In this document: positions 1 through 8,227 of the stretch, piece after piece
Numbering within the stretch: the first letter of the stretch is position 1
Layout: each line of letters begins with the position of its first letter
Assembly (NCBI GenBank): GCA_963704475.1
Contig: OY969900.1
Span: forward strand, 248,001 to 312,000
Direction: 5' to 3'
Length of the DNA: 64,000 bases
Source of the DNA: UBA9655 sp963704475
Lineage (GTDB): Bacteria > Pseudomonadota > Alphaproteobacteria > UBA9655
The notes under the pieces: generated by a model
What the model was told of the DNA's origin: nothing
Seen by the model: the letters and a program-made list of their open reading frames with translations, nothing else
Database searches by the model: none
Program-made: the position numbers and the translations under genes

Positions 1-1767
1 TATTTAAAGGCAACAAATGCATCTTACTCTGTCTATTTGGAAAATATCGCTCATTACAATAAGGACTTCGCCACTCTAGAGGAAAACCTTTTAAAAGAAG
101 CAGGGGATTATCTCAAGACACGCTATGGCGTTATCACACTATCTTTGCAGCATATTATCAATACACATAAAGACTTTCGGGATCTCTTGTTTCTTGTTAG
201 CTTGATAGATTCTCAGAATATTCCAAGAGAACTCTTAGCTCATTTTAAAAATGAGGTTGTAGTTGATAGTTTTATCTTTAATTTAAGAAAATATTCTCTT
301 TTGATAAATGACTCCTCAAATACAGTTCTTTCCATTCATCGCAGCACTCAAACAATAAGCTTAGCTTACCTCACAAAGACGTTAGATTTAGAAAAAAATA
401 AAGAACATATAGAAAATCTTTGTGAGCAATTTGGAAGATATTTGTATAACTTCAATAATTTTGAGAGTTTTGTAAAAACACAAGACTTCTCATTCGTGAA
501 GCTTTTAATACGACACGTTGAGGCGTTCATTAATCACAGGGCTCTTTTGACAGATAATGATACCGTCAAGATCAAAGGAGAACTTGGAAGTATGTATGAT
601 TGTGTGACATATTTTGAAAAAGCACAAGACTTACTTAAAACTACGCTCGTTATATTAGAAAAAATGGAACATCGAGATAGTCATGCGCAAGCTAGGATAT
701 TGTCTCATCTGGGTATTTTATATTGGGCCATAGGCCAATATGAGATAGCTCAAGAGTATTTAGAGAAAAGCGTTAAGTTATACACAGTCGCTAATATTAA
801 AAATGATTCACGGCTTGCAAAATCTCTAGTCTATTTGGGGCTATGCTATGCTGCTCAAGGAAATTTTGAAAAGGCACTCGATGTTTCAAAACAAAGTCTT
901 AGCTTTTATAAAAAATATTTTCCAAACGATGAAATTGGTCTTGCTTTTTCTTTGATGTGTTTAGGAAATACTTATGGAGAGTTATGGCAGTTTGAGCAAG
1001 CGGAGTGCCATCTTAAAGAAAGTATCAATATTTATGGCATCAATAAGCATGTCTATTATGGAAGAGCTCTTGGGTATTTAGGGTCAGTTTATAGAAGTTT
1101 AGGAAGATTTGATGAAGCTAAAAATTTGATGAGTGAAACTCTTGCAATCTATAAACAATTTTATCCTAAGGATGGCATTTTAGTAGCCTGGGCTCTCCGA
1201 AATTTAGGTAGCGCTTATAACGATCTGAAAGATTATAAAAGGGCTCAAGATCTTTTAGAACAGAGTGTAAGAATATACAGAAATATTTTAGGAGATGATA
1301 ATGTAAGGACGCAGTGGGCGCTCTTTGAGTTAGGGAAAGTTTATAGTAATATATGTCATCTTGAACATGCTAGAAATATTTTTGAAAAAAATTTGCTGTT
1401 TTATGAAAAAAGCTATAAAGAAAATCACATTTGGATTGCACGATTTTTAAGAAATTTGGGGCAAGTTTATTTTCTTGAAGGCAATATAAAAAGTGCTGAG
1501 TTCTGCATGATGAAGGCACTGGGTATTTCTAAGCAACATAAGATCCCTGAAATTTATATCTCCTACGAACAACTTGCGGAGTTTTTCTTAAAAAAAGAAA
1601 CCCTTGAAAGAAAGAAAGAATATAATCAAAATCCAAATCATTTCAGAGAGAAAGCCATCGTCTCTCTGAAGCAGGCACTTAATACCGTAAGAGCTCATTT
1701 TCCAAAAAATTCCGTTCATGAAAAGAGGATTCAAGAACGTCTTGCTGTAATTGAGAAAAAAAGGTGA
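1..1767 (+). CDS. STAND/NB-ARC-like protein with TPR tail (5' partial)
   Basis: The frame is open from base 1, so the gene starts upstream and only the last 588 codons are present. The first ~100 residues look like the winged-helix end of an NB-ARC/STAND ATPase (a DLLFLVSLIDSQNIPRELL stretch followed by LRKYSLL and SIHRSTQ), as in STAND proteins just before their sensor repeats. From about residue 200 there are seven or eight ~42-residue kinesin-light-chain-type TPRs, recurring as LGxxYxxxGxxxxAxxxLExSLxIY. Such proteins are signalling ATPases or host-interaction/antiphage sensors; the partner here is unknown. The stop lies 10 bp before an IS4-family remnant, but the C-terminus looks natural. 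The ATPase core is out of view, so the STAND assignment is inference; the TPR assignment is firm. Confidence 0.75.
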   Translation, partial: YLKATNASYSVYLENIAHYNKDFATLEENLLKEAGDYLKTRYGVITLSLQHIINTHKDFRDLLFLVSLIDSQNIPRELLAHFKNEVVVDSFIFNLRKYSLLINDSSNTVLSIHRSTQTISLAYLTKTLDLEKNKEHIENLCEQFGRYLYNFNNFESFVKTQDFSFVKLLIRHVEAFINHRALLTDNDTVKIKGELGSMYDCVTYFEKAQDLLKTTLVILEKMEHRDSHAQARILSHLGILYWAIGQYEIAQEYLEKSVKLYTVANIKNDSRLAKSLVYLGLCYAAQGNFEKALDVSKQSLSFYKKYFPNDEIGLAFSLMCLGNTYGELWQFEQAECHLKESINIYGINKHVYYGRALGYLGSVYRSLGRFDEAKNLMSETLAIYKQFYPKDGILVAWALRNLGSAYNDLKDYKRAQDLLEQSVRIYRNILGDDNVRTQWALFELGKVYSNICHLEHARNIFEKNLLFYEKSYKENHIWIARFLRNLGQVYFLEGNIKSAEFCMMKALGISKQHKIPEIYISYEQLAEFFLKKETLERKKEYNQNPNHFREKAIVSLKQALNTVRAHFPKNSVHEKRIQERLAVIEKKR

Positions 1768-1777
1768 GCTGTCCTTG

Positions 1778-2087
1778 CCACCCATCAGTTTATATAAAGC
1801 CATAGAGATCCTGGAGATTTGTTAAGGAAGCAGCATCTTCGGAAAGAACGTAAGCCTCGTTTAAAAGAAGAGAGAAGGGATCTTGAGGCTTTTTTGGCCC
1901 CCTTTTTCAGCGTGGTCTTGATACTGCTTTTCATGGCTAAGGCCTAGAGAGACAGCCCAATGGAGCGCAATGGAGAGAACAAGAATCAGCCTCTCCAACC
2001 TGTCCGCAAAACGAATGTGAGTTTGCATCAACGAAAAACCTCTGGACTTAAAATCAGAAAACATATTTTCAATTCCCCATCTCAACC
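1778..2087 (-). mobile_element. IS4-family element remnant (one end only)
   Basis: This stretch repeats the left end of the neighbouring complete element at 2089-3252, with scattered substitutions. It begins with the same terminal sequence CCACCCATCAGTTT and stops abruptly inside the transposase gene at the RWGIEN motif, where the complete copy begins. No remainder is seen beyond 3252, so it is a deletion remnant rather than a copy split by the second insertion. Confidence 0.8.
1861..2087 (-). pseudogene. IS4-family transposase, C-terminal fragment
   Basis: This encodes about 75 residues nearly identical to the last part of the complete transposase next door, including the E and K of the catalytic signature (RWGIENMFSDFK). 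The N-terminal two thirds, with both catalytic aspartates, are absent, so it cannot be an active transposase. Confidence 0.8.
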
Positions 2088-2088
2088 C

Positions 2089-3252
2089 TTGCCACCCATC
2101 AGTTTATGTAAAGCCATAGAGATCCTGGAGATTTGTTAAGGAAGCAGCATCTTCGGAAAGAACGTAAGCCTCGTTTAAAAGAAGAGAGAAGGGATCTTGA
2201 GGCTTTTTTGGCCCCCTTTTTTCGCAGGGTCTTGATGCTGCTTTTCATGACTAAGGCCTAGAGAGACAGCCCAATGGAGCGCAATGGAGAGAACAAGAAT
2301 CAGCCTCTCCAACCTGTCCGCAAAACGAATATGAGTTTGCATCAACGAAAAACCTCTGGACTTAAAATCAGAAAACATATTCTCAATTCCCCATCTCAAC
2401 CCATAGTCCCGTGTTTTATATTCATTCGGCAAACTGTCCATAGCAATATACCAAGGTTCCTTATGCCCTGGTTCATGGAGGATCCCAACTGGAGTGATCA
2501 TACCAGATCGAAACCGAGCTTTCTCAAGCGTTTTCTTCCCCTCAGCTTTGAGTTGATCAAGCGTCTTGTCCGGTCCCTGATCCTGATAAACACAGAGATT
2601 TCCTTTAAGACGAAGACGATACTTCCAGCCTTGTTTCTGACACCATCCAACTAACTCAGCTGTTCCATAAAATCGATCCCCTGCCAGCATGACACGGCAT
2701 CCTTCCGGGACCCAACTGCTCACCACATTGAGTAAGATTTTTTGTGCATCAAATCCTATTCCCCCCTTTGTTTCCTTTACAACCCAAAAAAGAGGAACCG
2801 CTCGCTTACGCAAACGAACTGAAATCATTAAGACTTCAAAGATATCATTCACCTTGCTTTGATCAATCATCAAGACAAGAGTATGCTGATGTTTTCCTAA
2901 TCGAGCTAATATATCTTTGGCATACGCTGCCATAACGACTTCAGTATGAACCAGAGGATTTTTCAAAAACCTCTCCACATAATTGTACCGAGCTTCAGCG
3001 CTTTCCGTTGGTCTATCTAACACGTTTGACAGTTCCATTAGATTAGGTGTTTGACAGATTAGCATCCCGCCCACCAGCTCACTGAGCTTACGTCTTTGCG
3101 TAGCTCTTTGTGTGGGGAGTCGCTTCTCGAGATCTCTTGCGATGGCTGCCACAATCCCTTTATATCCTGACATTCTGCCTCCTTCTTCTGGCAGTTGTTT
3201 CACGATCTTATATCATGTTTTTATTCTTTACGCAAAACTGATGGGTGGTAAG
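2089..3252 (-). mobile_element. Complete IS4-family insertion sequence
   Basis: The element is about 1.16 kb, bounded by terminal inverted repeats CTTGCCACCCATCAGTTT (left) and the complement of CTTACCACCCATCAGTTT (right), 17 of 18 bases matching. It contains one full transposase gene. No target duplication is evident, partly because the left flank is a remnant of the same element. The exact outer base pair of each end is uncertain by about 3 bp. Confidence 0.82.
2175..3173 (-). CDS. IS4-family DDE transposase
   Basis: This 332-residue transposase cuts and joins the ends of the surrounding element. The DDE residues are seen in MIDQSKV (first Asp), LAGDRFYG (second Asp) and YGLRWGIENMFSDFK, which fits the IS4 signature Y-x2-R-x3-E-x6-K exactly. 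The ATG at 3173 is preferred over an upstream GTG at 3203 because AGGAGG lies just ahead of it. The gene looks intact, so the element may still be mobile. Confidence 0.88.
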   Translation of the reverse strand: MSGYKGIVAAIARDLEKRLPTQRATQRRKLSELVGGMLICQTPNLMELSNVLDRPTESAEARYNYVERFLKNPLVHTEVVMAAYAKDILARLGKHQHTLVLMIDQSKVNDIFEVLMISVRLRKRAVPLFWVVKETKGGIGFDAQKILLNVVSSWVPEGCRVMLAGDRFYGTAELVGWCQKQGWKYRLRLKGNLCVYQDQGPDKTLDQLKAEGKKTLEKARFRSGMITPVGILHEPGHKEPWYIAMDSLPNEYKTRDYGLRWGIENMFSDFKSRGFSLMQTHIRFADRLERLILVLSIALHWAVSLGLSHEKQHQDPAKKGGQKSLKIPSLFF

Positions 3253-3610
3253 CTTTTTCGCAGAGTTATTCCCCAATTTGTCATCCCCTTGGTCCCTTTT
3301 TTGTCCTCCTCAAGCTAGACGTCCTTAATTTGCGAAGCAAATTTTAGGACGTCTTCATCGAGGATCTTCTATCAACATCACGGTGCTTATGCAAGATCCC
3401 CGATCAAAAAATCCTAGCATTTTCTTCGAAAATGAAGGATTTGTAATACCATTTCGCATTCAATAGGTGGATATTCTGGATTGCTTCGCTTCGCTCGCAA
3501 TGACGGAAATTGGCGTCATTGCGAGGAGCCGAAGGCGACGAAGCAACCCAGTTTTGTCTGCCACTTGATTGATAAGTGGTATAAGTCGGGGATGACAAGT
3601 GGGGGTAATT
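3253..3610. other. Gene-free repeat region between IS and lpxB
   Basis: No credible gene lies here. The stretch holds a GC-rich inverted motif around 3300-3370 (TAGACGTCCT and AGGACGTC arms), then a copy of a 67-bp repeat (see 22455-22521) that is itself interrupted by the 135-bp MITE-like element at 3447-3581. Short open frames across it are repeat-derived. Confidence 0.7.
3447..3581 (+). repeat. 135-bp MITE-like element, copy 1
   Basis: It has terminal inverted repeats TACCATTT / AAGTGGTA and is flanked on both sides by TAA (3444-3446 and 3582-3584). The interior is a REP-like palindrome (GATTGCTTCGCTTCGC and CGTCATTGCGAGGAGCCG arms). Near-identical 135-bp copies lie at 48053-48187 (opposite orientation) and 60691-60825. 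It carries no gene, so it would depend on a transposase supplied elsewhere. Confidence 0.85.
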
Positions 3611-4741
3611 TTACGTGTCACTCGAGTTTTTCCTTCCCTGCACCTCTTGTAACACAATCTCTGCAGCTCTTTCAGGAGGTGCCTTGAGAAGAGCGATAGC
3701 TTCTATCATAGCATTTTCTTGCTGCAGGCGCGCATCTTTGTCTTTGAAAAGGTGAGCCACAGCTGCTGCTAGCTTTTCTGAAGTACAGTTTTCTTGCAAG
3801 AACTCAGGAATATAAGCTTTTTTCAGCAAAACATTGACCATACAGGCCCACGGTGTTTTCAGAAGAAGGCGTGCAATTCCTGCACTGATGGAGTCTAGCT
3901 TATACGCAATAACACAAGGAAGATGGGCGCTTGCGAGCTGGAGGGCAACTGTTCCTGAGGCGGCAAGGGCAATGGATGCGTGTTGAAAAGCTTCGCCTCT
4001 AGCTTGATCACCCAAGACAACTTGCACCTTACAGGGCCATGTCTCTATCTCCTGCTGCACAAGGGCGTGCACAGAAGGAAGGGTAGGGATGATCACCATA
4101 AGGTCAGGGAAATCCTTTTTTAAAAGCCGCACTGTATCTCCAAAAACAGGGAGTAATCTTGCAATTTCAGAGGGACGACTGCCCGGAAGAACGCATAAAA
4201 GATTCGGATCACGCGTTGCTTTTTTAAAAGGGGTGTTGGCGATAGGATGCCCTACAAACGTTGACCTAAGGTCATATTTTTCAAAGTAGAGAGGCTCAAA
4301 AGGATAGAGACATAAGAGATGATCTAAAAATCGCGAGACCTTACGGGCGCGCCCTGGGCGCCAGGCCCATACGGTGGGCGCAACGTAATGAATCAGATGA
4401 GGTCTTTGACTTAGTTTATGAAGGCGTTTCATGACGCGAAAACTAAATTCCGGGGCATCAATCGTGATAACCACATCAGGCTTTAGGTTTTGGATTGCCT
4501 CAACGGTAAATCTGATACGCCTCAAGAGATGTGATAAATTCCGGAAGATGCTCATCAGTCCCATTAATGATAGCTCTTCCATAGGAAAAAGGCTTGTCAA
4601 TCCTTGGGCTTTCATCGCCTTCCCCCCAATGCCTGCAAAACGAACCTTCTGAATCTTTTTCAGAGAAGCCATAAGATTTGCCCCTAATTGGTCGCCAGAG
4701 GCTTCTCCTGCAATGAGAAAAATTAATGGGACTTGTGACAT
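3611..4741 (-). CDS. lpxB: Lipid-A-disaccharide synthase LpxB
   Basis: LpxB joins UDP-2,3-diacylglucosamine to lipid X to make the lipid A disaccharide at the inner face of the cytoplasmic membrane. The 376-residue protein has family hallmarks: GEASGDQLGANL near the N-terminus, GHPIANTPF mid-protein and PGSRPSEI at the start of the nucleotide-sugar half. It is the last gene of lpxD-fabZ-lpxA-lpxI-lpxB and overlaps the end of lpxI by 19 bp, implying translational coupling. Length is normal for the family. Confidence 0.95.
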   Translation of the reverse strand: MSQVPLIFLIAGEASGDQLGANLMASLKKIQKVRFAGIGGKAMKAQGLTSLFPMEELSLMGLMSIFRNLSHLLRRIRFTVEAIQNLKPDVVITIDAPEFSFRVMKRLHKLSQRPHLIHYVAPTVWAWRPGRARKVSRFLDHLLCLYPFEPLYFEKYDLRSTFVGHPIANTPFKKATRDPNLLCVLPGSRPSEIARLLPVFGDTVRLLKKDFPDLMVIIPTLPSVHALVQQEIETWPCKVQVVLGDQARGEAFQHASIALAASGTVALQLASAHLPCVIAYKLDSISAGIARLLLKTPWACMVNVLLKKAYIPEFLQENCTSEKLAAAVAHLFKDKDARLQQENAMIEAIALLKAPPERAAEIVLQEVQGRKNSSDT

Positions 4742-5574
4742 TGGGCCTGCTCAAGAGCAATTAAGAAAATCCCCTTTTTTTCAGCTAAGTCTAGGGTTTC
4801 TTCTCGCTTTATAATTAGAGTTCGCCCCGCTTCAATCGCAATTCCTCGCAGCCCCGCTTCTGCAACTTTACGGATTGTTTCTGGACCGATGGTGGGAAGA
4901 TCTACTCTTTGTTCTTGCTGGCGTTTAGCTATTTTAACAAGTATGCCCCCAAGGCCAGGACGCCTTAAAGTTTTTGCTCTGTTTACCATAGCGTCGGTTC
5001 CTTCGATGGCCTCAATGGCAAGAACAAGGTCTTCTTGAACAACAACTGCTTGCCCGACATCGGCAGGGCTTAAGGCGGAAAGCACGTCAAGGCCACGTCC
5101 AATGTCACGCCAGGCTTGCTCATCTGGTTTTGACACGGTCAAGAGCCCTTCAGGTGATAACAGCTCCTTTAAAATCTCATCAGGGCCTACAACGTGGTAT
5201 CCATGAGTTTCAAGCAACTCAATGATAATCTTGAGAAGGGTGTCATCTCCGAATGCTTTTGTGCCGATTTTAGCAAGCCATTTTACCCCTTCCCAATCGG
5301 GAAGAATTTCTCTCATGGTGGGGCGAGAGAGAGTCCCTGCCATCACTACTTCTTTAATCTTATGATGAGATGCGTAATGTAAAGCTTTTCCAATTTCTCC
5401 GAAGGAAACCCAAAGGTGTGGGACGTCTTTAACGAGGGCTTCTTCCGTTTGGCCCTTAAAAGCCAACACCACAAAAGGACGTTGTTGGCTTTGGAAGATG
5501 TTTATAAGGAGGTGAGGCAGCTCCCCTCTTCCTGCTAAAAGGGCAATGGGAGGGTGGTTAGGCGCAAGCGGCAC
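4723..5574 (-). CDS. lpxI: UDP-2,3-diacylglucosamine pyrophosphatase LpxI
   Basis: LpxI hydrolyses UDP-2,3-diacylglucosamine to lipid X, the alphaproteobacterial substitute for LpxH. The protein (about 283 residues) matches the DUF1009/LpxI family: an N-terminal LLAGRGELPHLL stretch, a central VGPDEILKELL segment and a C-terminal GxxGIAIEAGRTLII part. The GTG at 5574 gives normal family length; a TTG at 5604 would deepen the overlap with lpxA. Its place between lpxA and lpxB matches its step in the pathway. Confidence 0.92.
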   Translation of the reverse strand: MPLAPNHPPIALLAGRGELPHLLINIFQSQQRPFVVLAFKGQTEEALVKDVPHLWVSFGEIGKALHYASHHKIKEVVMAGTLSRPTMREILPDWEGVKWLAKIGTKAFGDDTLLKIIIELLETHGYHVVGPDEILKELLSPEGLLTVSKPDEQAWRDIGRGLDVLSALSPADVGQAVVVQEDLVLAIEAIEGTDAMVNRAKTLRRPGLGGILVKIAKRQQEQRVDLPTIGPETIRKVAEAGLRGIAIEAGRTLIIKREETLDLAEKKGIFLIALEQAQCHKSH

Positions 5575-6406
5575 GGGGGAGTGTCTCTGCTTCAGTTTCT
5601 CCAAACGCCCAGTCTTCTGAGGGTAGACATAAAGGACGTTTGGGATCTTCTTCGATAAAGGTTAAGAGCTCTTTTACGGTTTGACACTGTCCATAGAGTG
5701 TTCTGATCTTTTGAAGGCGCTCCTCTAAGGTTTCAGATTGGCCTTTCACCAATAGTTTATAGGCATTGCGGAGGTCATGAATGTCTTGTCGCTCAAATCC
5801 TCTTCGCTTCATCCCTATGATGTTGATCCCTCCTAACTTAGCCTTCATGGCCATTACGGCCCCAAAAGGCATGACGTCTTCACTGACGCCGGCGGTGCCT
5901 GCGATCATGGCGTAAGCTCCAATGCGGGTAAATTGATGAATGGCTGCAAGTCCACCAATGATAGCATAGTCGCCAACTGTTACATGGCCTCCCAAGGTGG
6001 CATTATTGGCCATTGTGACAAAGTTACCGACGGTACAGTCGTGACCAATGTGTGCTCCAACCATAATATAGCACCCGTTTCCCACAGTTGTTTTCATTTC
6101 TCCAGCTTCTGTGCCGGGGTGAATAGTGACATGCTCGCGAATGATGCACTTTTCTCCAACCTTGATGATGGAGGGTTCTCCTTTATACCGCATACTCTGT
6201 GGCGCAAGGCCTAGAACAGCATAAGGAAAAATCTCAGAGCCTGCGCCTATGGTTGTTCGTCCTTCAATGACCACATGGGAGTGTACTTTAACGTTTTCTT
6301 TTAAAACAACATGGGGACCTATAAGACTATAGGGCCCTACAGAAACGCCTGCAGCAAGCTGAGCTCCTTCAGCAACAATAGCTGAGGGGTGGATGTGAAT
6401 GGACAT
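5558..6406 (-). CDS. lpxA: UDP-N-acetylglucosamine acyltransferase LpxA
   Basis: LpxA transfers a 3-hydroxyacyl chain from acyl carrier protein to UDP-GlcNAc, the first step of lipid A synthesis. The 282-residue protein has N-terminal hexapeptide repeats forming a left-handed beta helix, the catalytic-His segment VGAHIGHDCTVGN, and a C-terminal helical domain. Its end overlaps the lpxI start. About 110 bp of repeat-rich sequence separates it from fabZ upstream, so a separate promoter is possible. Confidence 0.95.
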   Translation of the reverse strand: MSIHIHPSAIVAEGAQLAAGVSVGPYSLIGPHVVLKENVKVHSHVVIEGRTTIGAGSEIFPYAVLGLAPQSMRYKGEPSIIKVGEKCIIREHVTIHPGTEAGEMKTTVGNGCYIMVGAHIGHDCTVGNFVTMANNATLGGHVTVGDYAIIGGLAAIHQFTRIGAYAMIAGTAGVSEDVMPFGAVMAMKAKLGGINIIGMKRRGFERQDIHDLRNAYKLLVKGQSETLEERLQKIRTLYGQCQTVKELLTFIEEDPKRPLCLPSEDWAFGETEAETLPRAACA

Positions 6407-6519
6407 AATTATTTCTTTCCTTTTATTGTAGAATTGTTACCCCAAAACAAGTTCAGGATGACAAAGAGGGGCCCATAACGATGAGATCCCGAAACAAGTT
6501 CAGGATGATAACTCTTACT
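6407..6519. repeat. Short dispersed repeat between fabZ and lpxA
   Basis: Two near-identical AACAAGTTCAGGATGA units occur in tandem around 6448 and 6494, joined by an ACGATGAGATCCCGAA motif. Related pieces occur at about 14305-14395 and 29640-29700, so this is a small dispersed palindrome family. No coding signal is seen. Confidence 0.55.
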
Positions 6520-7005
6520 TTACTCATTCGAGATCATAGCGGTTTTAACAGCTTCCGCTACAACTTCTCCCTTAACTTTTGCAATCCCTTGAAACTTCCA
6601 CACTTGTCCCCGGCGATGAGTTTTTTTGACCTCAAGGTGCAGAACATCTCCTGGAAAAACCATTTTGCGAAAACGGGCTTCATCAATCCCCATAAAGTAA
6701 ACCAGCTTTTCTTGGTCATAGAGGTTTAATGTATACATAGCAAGAGTTGCTGCTGTTTGAGCTAAAGCCTCGATAATCATTACTCCTGGCATCACAGGCT
6801 TTTTTGGGAAATGTCCTTGGAAGTACCAATCTTCAGGAAGAACAGTTTTAATCCCAATAGCACTATCTCCTGGGATAACCTGAGTTAACCGTTCAACCAT
6901 GAGCATCGGAGGGCGATGTGGGAGCAAGCGTGTAATGTGATCTTTGGTTAATTCTATCAATGGCTCATTTTCTATAGATATATCTTGAGTTTTTACAAGT
7001 GACAT
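6520..7005 (-). CDS. fabZ: 3-hydroxyacyl-ACP dehydratase FabZ
   Basis: FabZ dehydrates 3-hydroxyacyl-ACP in fatty-acid elongation and competes with LpxA/LpxD for hydroxyacyl-ACP. The 161-residue hot-dog-fold protein shows the signature LLPHRPPMLMVERL, the catalytic His in GHFPKKPVMPGVMIIEALAQ and the catalytic Glu in the same stretch. It lies 9 bp downstream of lpxD in the same direction, the classical alpha/gammaproteobacterial arrangement. Confidence 0.95.
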   Translation of the reverse strand: MSLVKTQDISIENEPLIELTKDHITRLLPHRPPMLMVERLTQVIPGDSAIGIKTVLPEDWYFQGHFPKKPVMPGVMIIEALAQTAATLAMYTLNLYDQEKLVYFMGIDEARFRKMVFPGDVLHLEVKKTHRRGQVWKFQGIAKVKGEVVAEAVKTAMISNE

Positions 7006-7014
7006 CTTTCTACC

Positions 7015-7995
7015 TTACCTTTTTTTACGCGTCTGTTCTTCCAATTTTTTTAAAATAGCAATTTGGCGATAAAATGTTTTAAGGGGCATAGCTGGGCTGC
7101 CCATTAAGATTTCTCCAGGTTTTACGTCCCGCATAATGCCGCATTGAGCGGCAAGGCGGGCACCACTTCCAATTTTCAGATGTTCCGTAATTCCGACTTG
7201 CCCCCCTGCTGCAACATAATCTCCAAATTTTGTGCTGCCTGCAACCCCTACTTGAGCCACCATAACACACCATTTACCAAATTCCACATTATGGGCAACC
7301 TGTACTAAGTTGTCAATTCGTGTTCCCTCTCCAATGATTGTATCATGGCCACTTCCTCTATCAATAGTTGTATTGGCCCCAATTTCTACATAATCATGGA
7401 TAATAACACGTCCTAATTGAGGAACAGACACATGTCCCCCTGTGTCTCCTTGGTCCATAAAAAAACCAAACCCTTTTTGGCCGATTCGAGCTCCTGGCTT
7501 AATGTGGACGTGTTTTCCGAGCATAGCATGCGAGAGAGACACGTGAGATTCAATAACCGAGTGATCTCCAATCACAACACCTTCTCCAATAACGGCCAAT
7601 GGGCCAATGACAACCCCTTTCCCGATAGTTGCGGTCGGATGAATTACCGCACTGGGAGCAATGTCTCCTGTCTCTTGCTCAGTTGGGTAAAAAGCATTGG
7701 CAATAAGGGCATAAGAACGATAAGGATATTTTGCGATTAAAAGAGCCAGCTGGGAAGGGGCTTTTTCTGCCATTTCTGCAGCAAGAATACAAGCGGATGC
7801 TTTCGTGTGTTGCAGGGTTTCCGCGTATTTTAAATTATGAAGTAAACTGATACATGCGGGCGCGGCCCCATCTAAAGGGGCTACATCTTCGATAACAAGA
7901 GAAGGATTCCCGCGTCCCACCGTGCACTGGCCAATTTCCGCAAGCGCCTCTAAGGTAAAGGGTCCTTTTTTTTTATAAAAACGGGGATCTGCCAT
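7015..7995 (-). CDS. lpxD: UDP-3-O-acylglucosamine N-acyltransferase LpxD
   Basis: LpxD adds the second hydroxyacyl chain to UDP-3-O-acylglucosamine. The 326-residue protein has the N-terminal uridine-binding domain (residues 1-105), then many hexapeptide repeats such as IGKGVVIGPLAVIGEGVVIG, and the catalytic-His region VQVAHNVEFGKWCVMVAQVG. It heads the visible lpx operon. The usual bamA is not upstream; instead there is an AT-rich gap and a divergent orphan gene, a break from the common bamA-lpxD order. Confidence 0.95.
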   Translation of the reverse strand: MADPRFYKKKGPFTLEALAEIGQCTVGRGNPSLVIEDVAPLDGAAPACISLLHNLKYAETLQHTKASACILAAEMAEKAPSQLALLIAKYPYRSYALIANAFYPTEQETGDIAPSAVIHPTATIGKGVVIGPLAVIGEGVVIGDHSVIESHVSLSHAMLGKHVHIKPGARIGQKGFGFFMDQGDTGGHVSVPQLGRVIIHDYVEIGANTTIDRGSGHDTIIGEGTRIDNLVQVAHNVEFGKWCVMVAQVGVAGSTKFGDYVAAGGQVGITEHLKIGSGARLAAQCGIMRDVKPGEILMGSPAMPLKTFYRQIAILKKLEEQTRKKR

Positions 7996-8227
7996 AGAAA
8001 TTCTGCACTCTTTTAAATTATGTCATTGAGTATGCAAAAAAAACGGTAAAAAAGCCAGTATACTTCATTTAAAAGGGCGTAAAATTTTGTTACAGTTTTC
8101 GTGCAACATTATTTTTTCTTCTTTTTTATCAAGAGCTAAAATTTTTTTTATAGAACATTGGTATTTTTTAATAATAATTAAAAATATATCATTTATTATA
8201 AAAAAATAGATCATAATTAGGAATGAA
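7996..8227. other. AT-rich divergent intergenic region
   Basis: About 230 bp of strongly AT-rich DNA separates lpxD (minus) from the orphan gene at 8228 (plus). It should hold promoters for both, but no -35/-10 pair stands out against the AT background. Confidence 0.4.

Noticed and set aside
3404..3687. Several short open frames with peptides such as HCERSEAIQ and VIASEAKQSRIS
   Set aside because: They are translations of the 135-bp element and neighbouring repeat; the same peptides appear at the other copies and have no ribosome-binding site.
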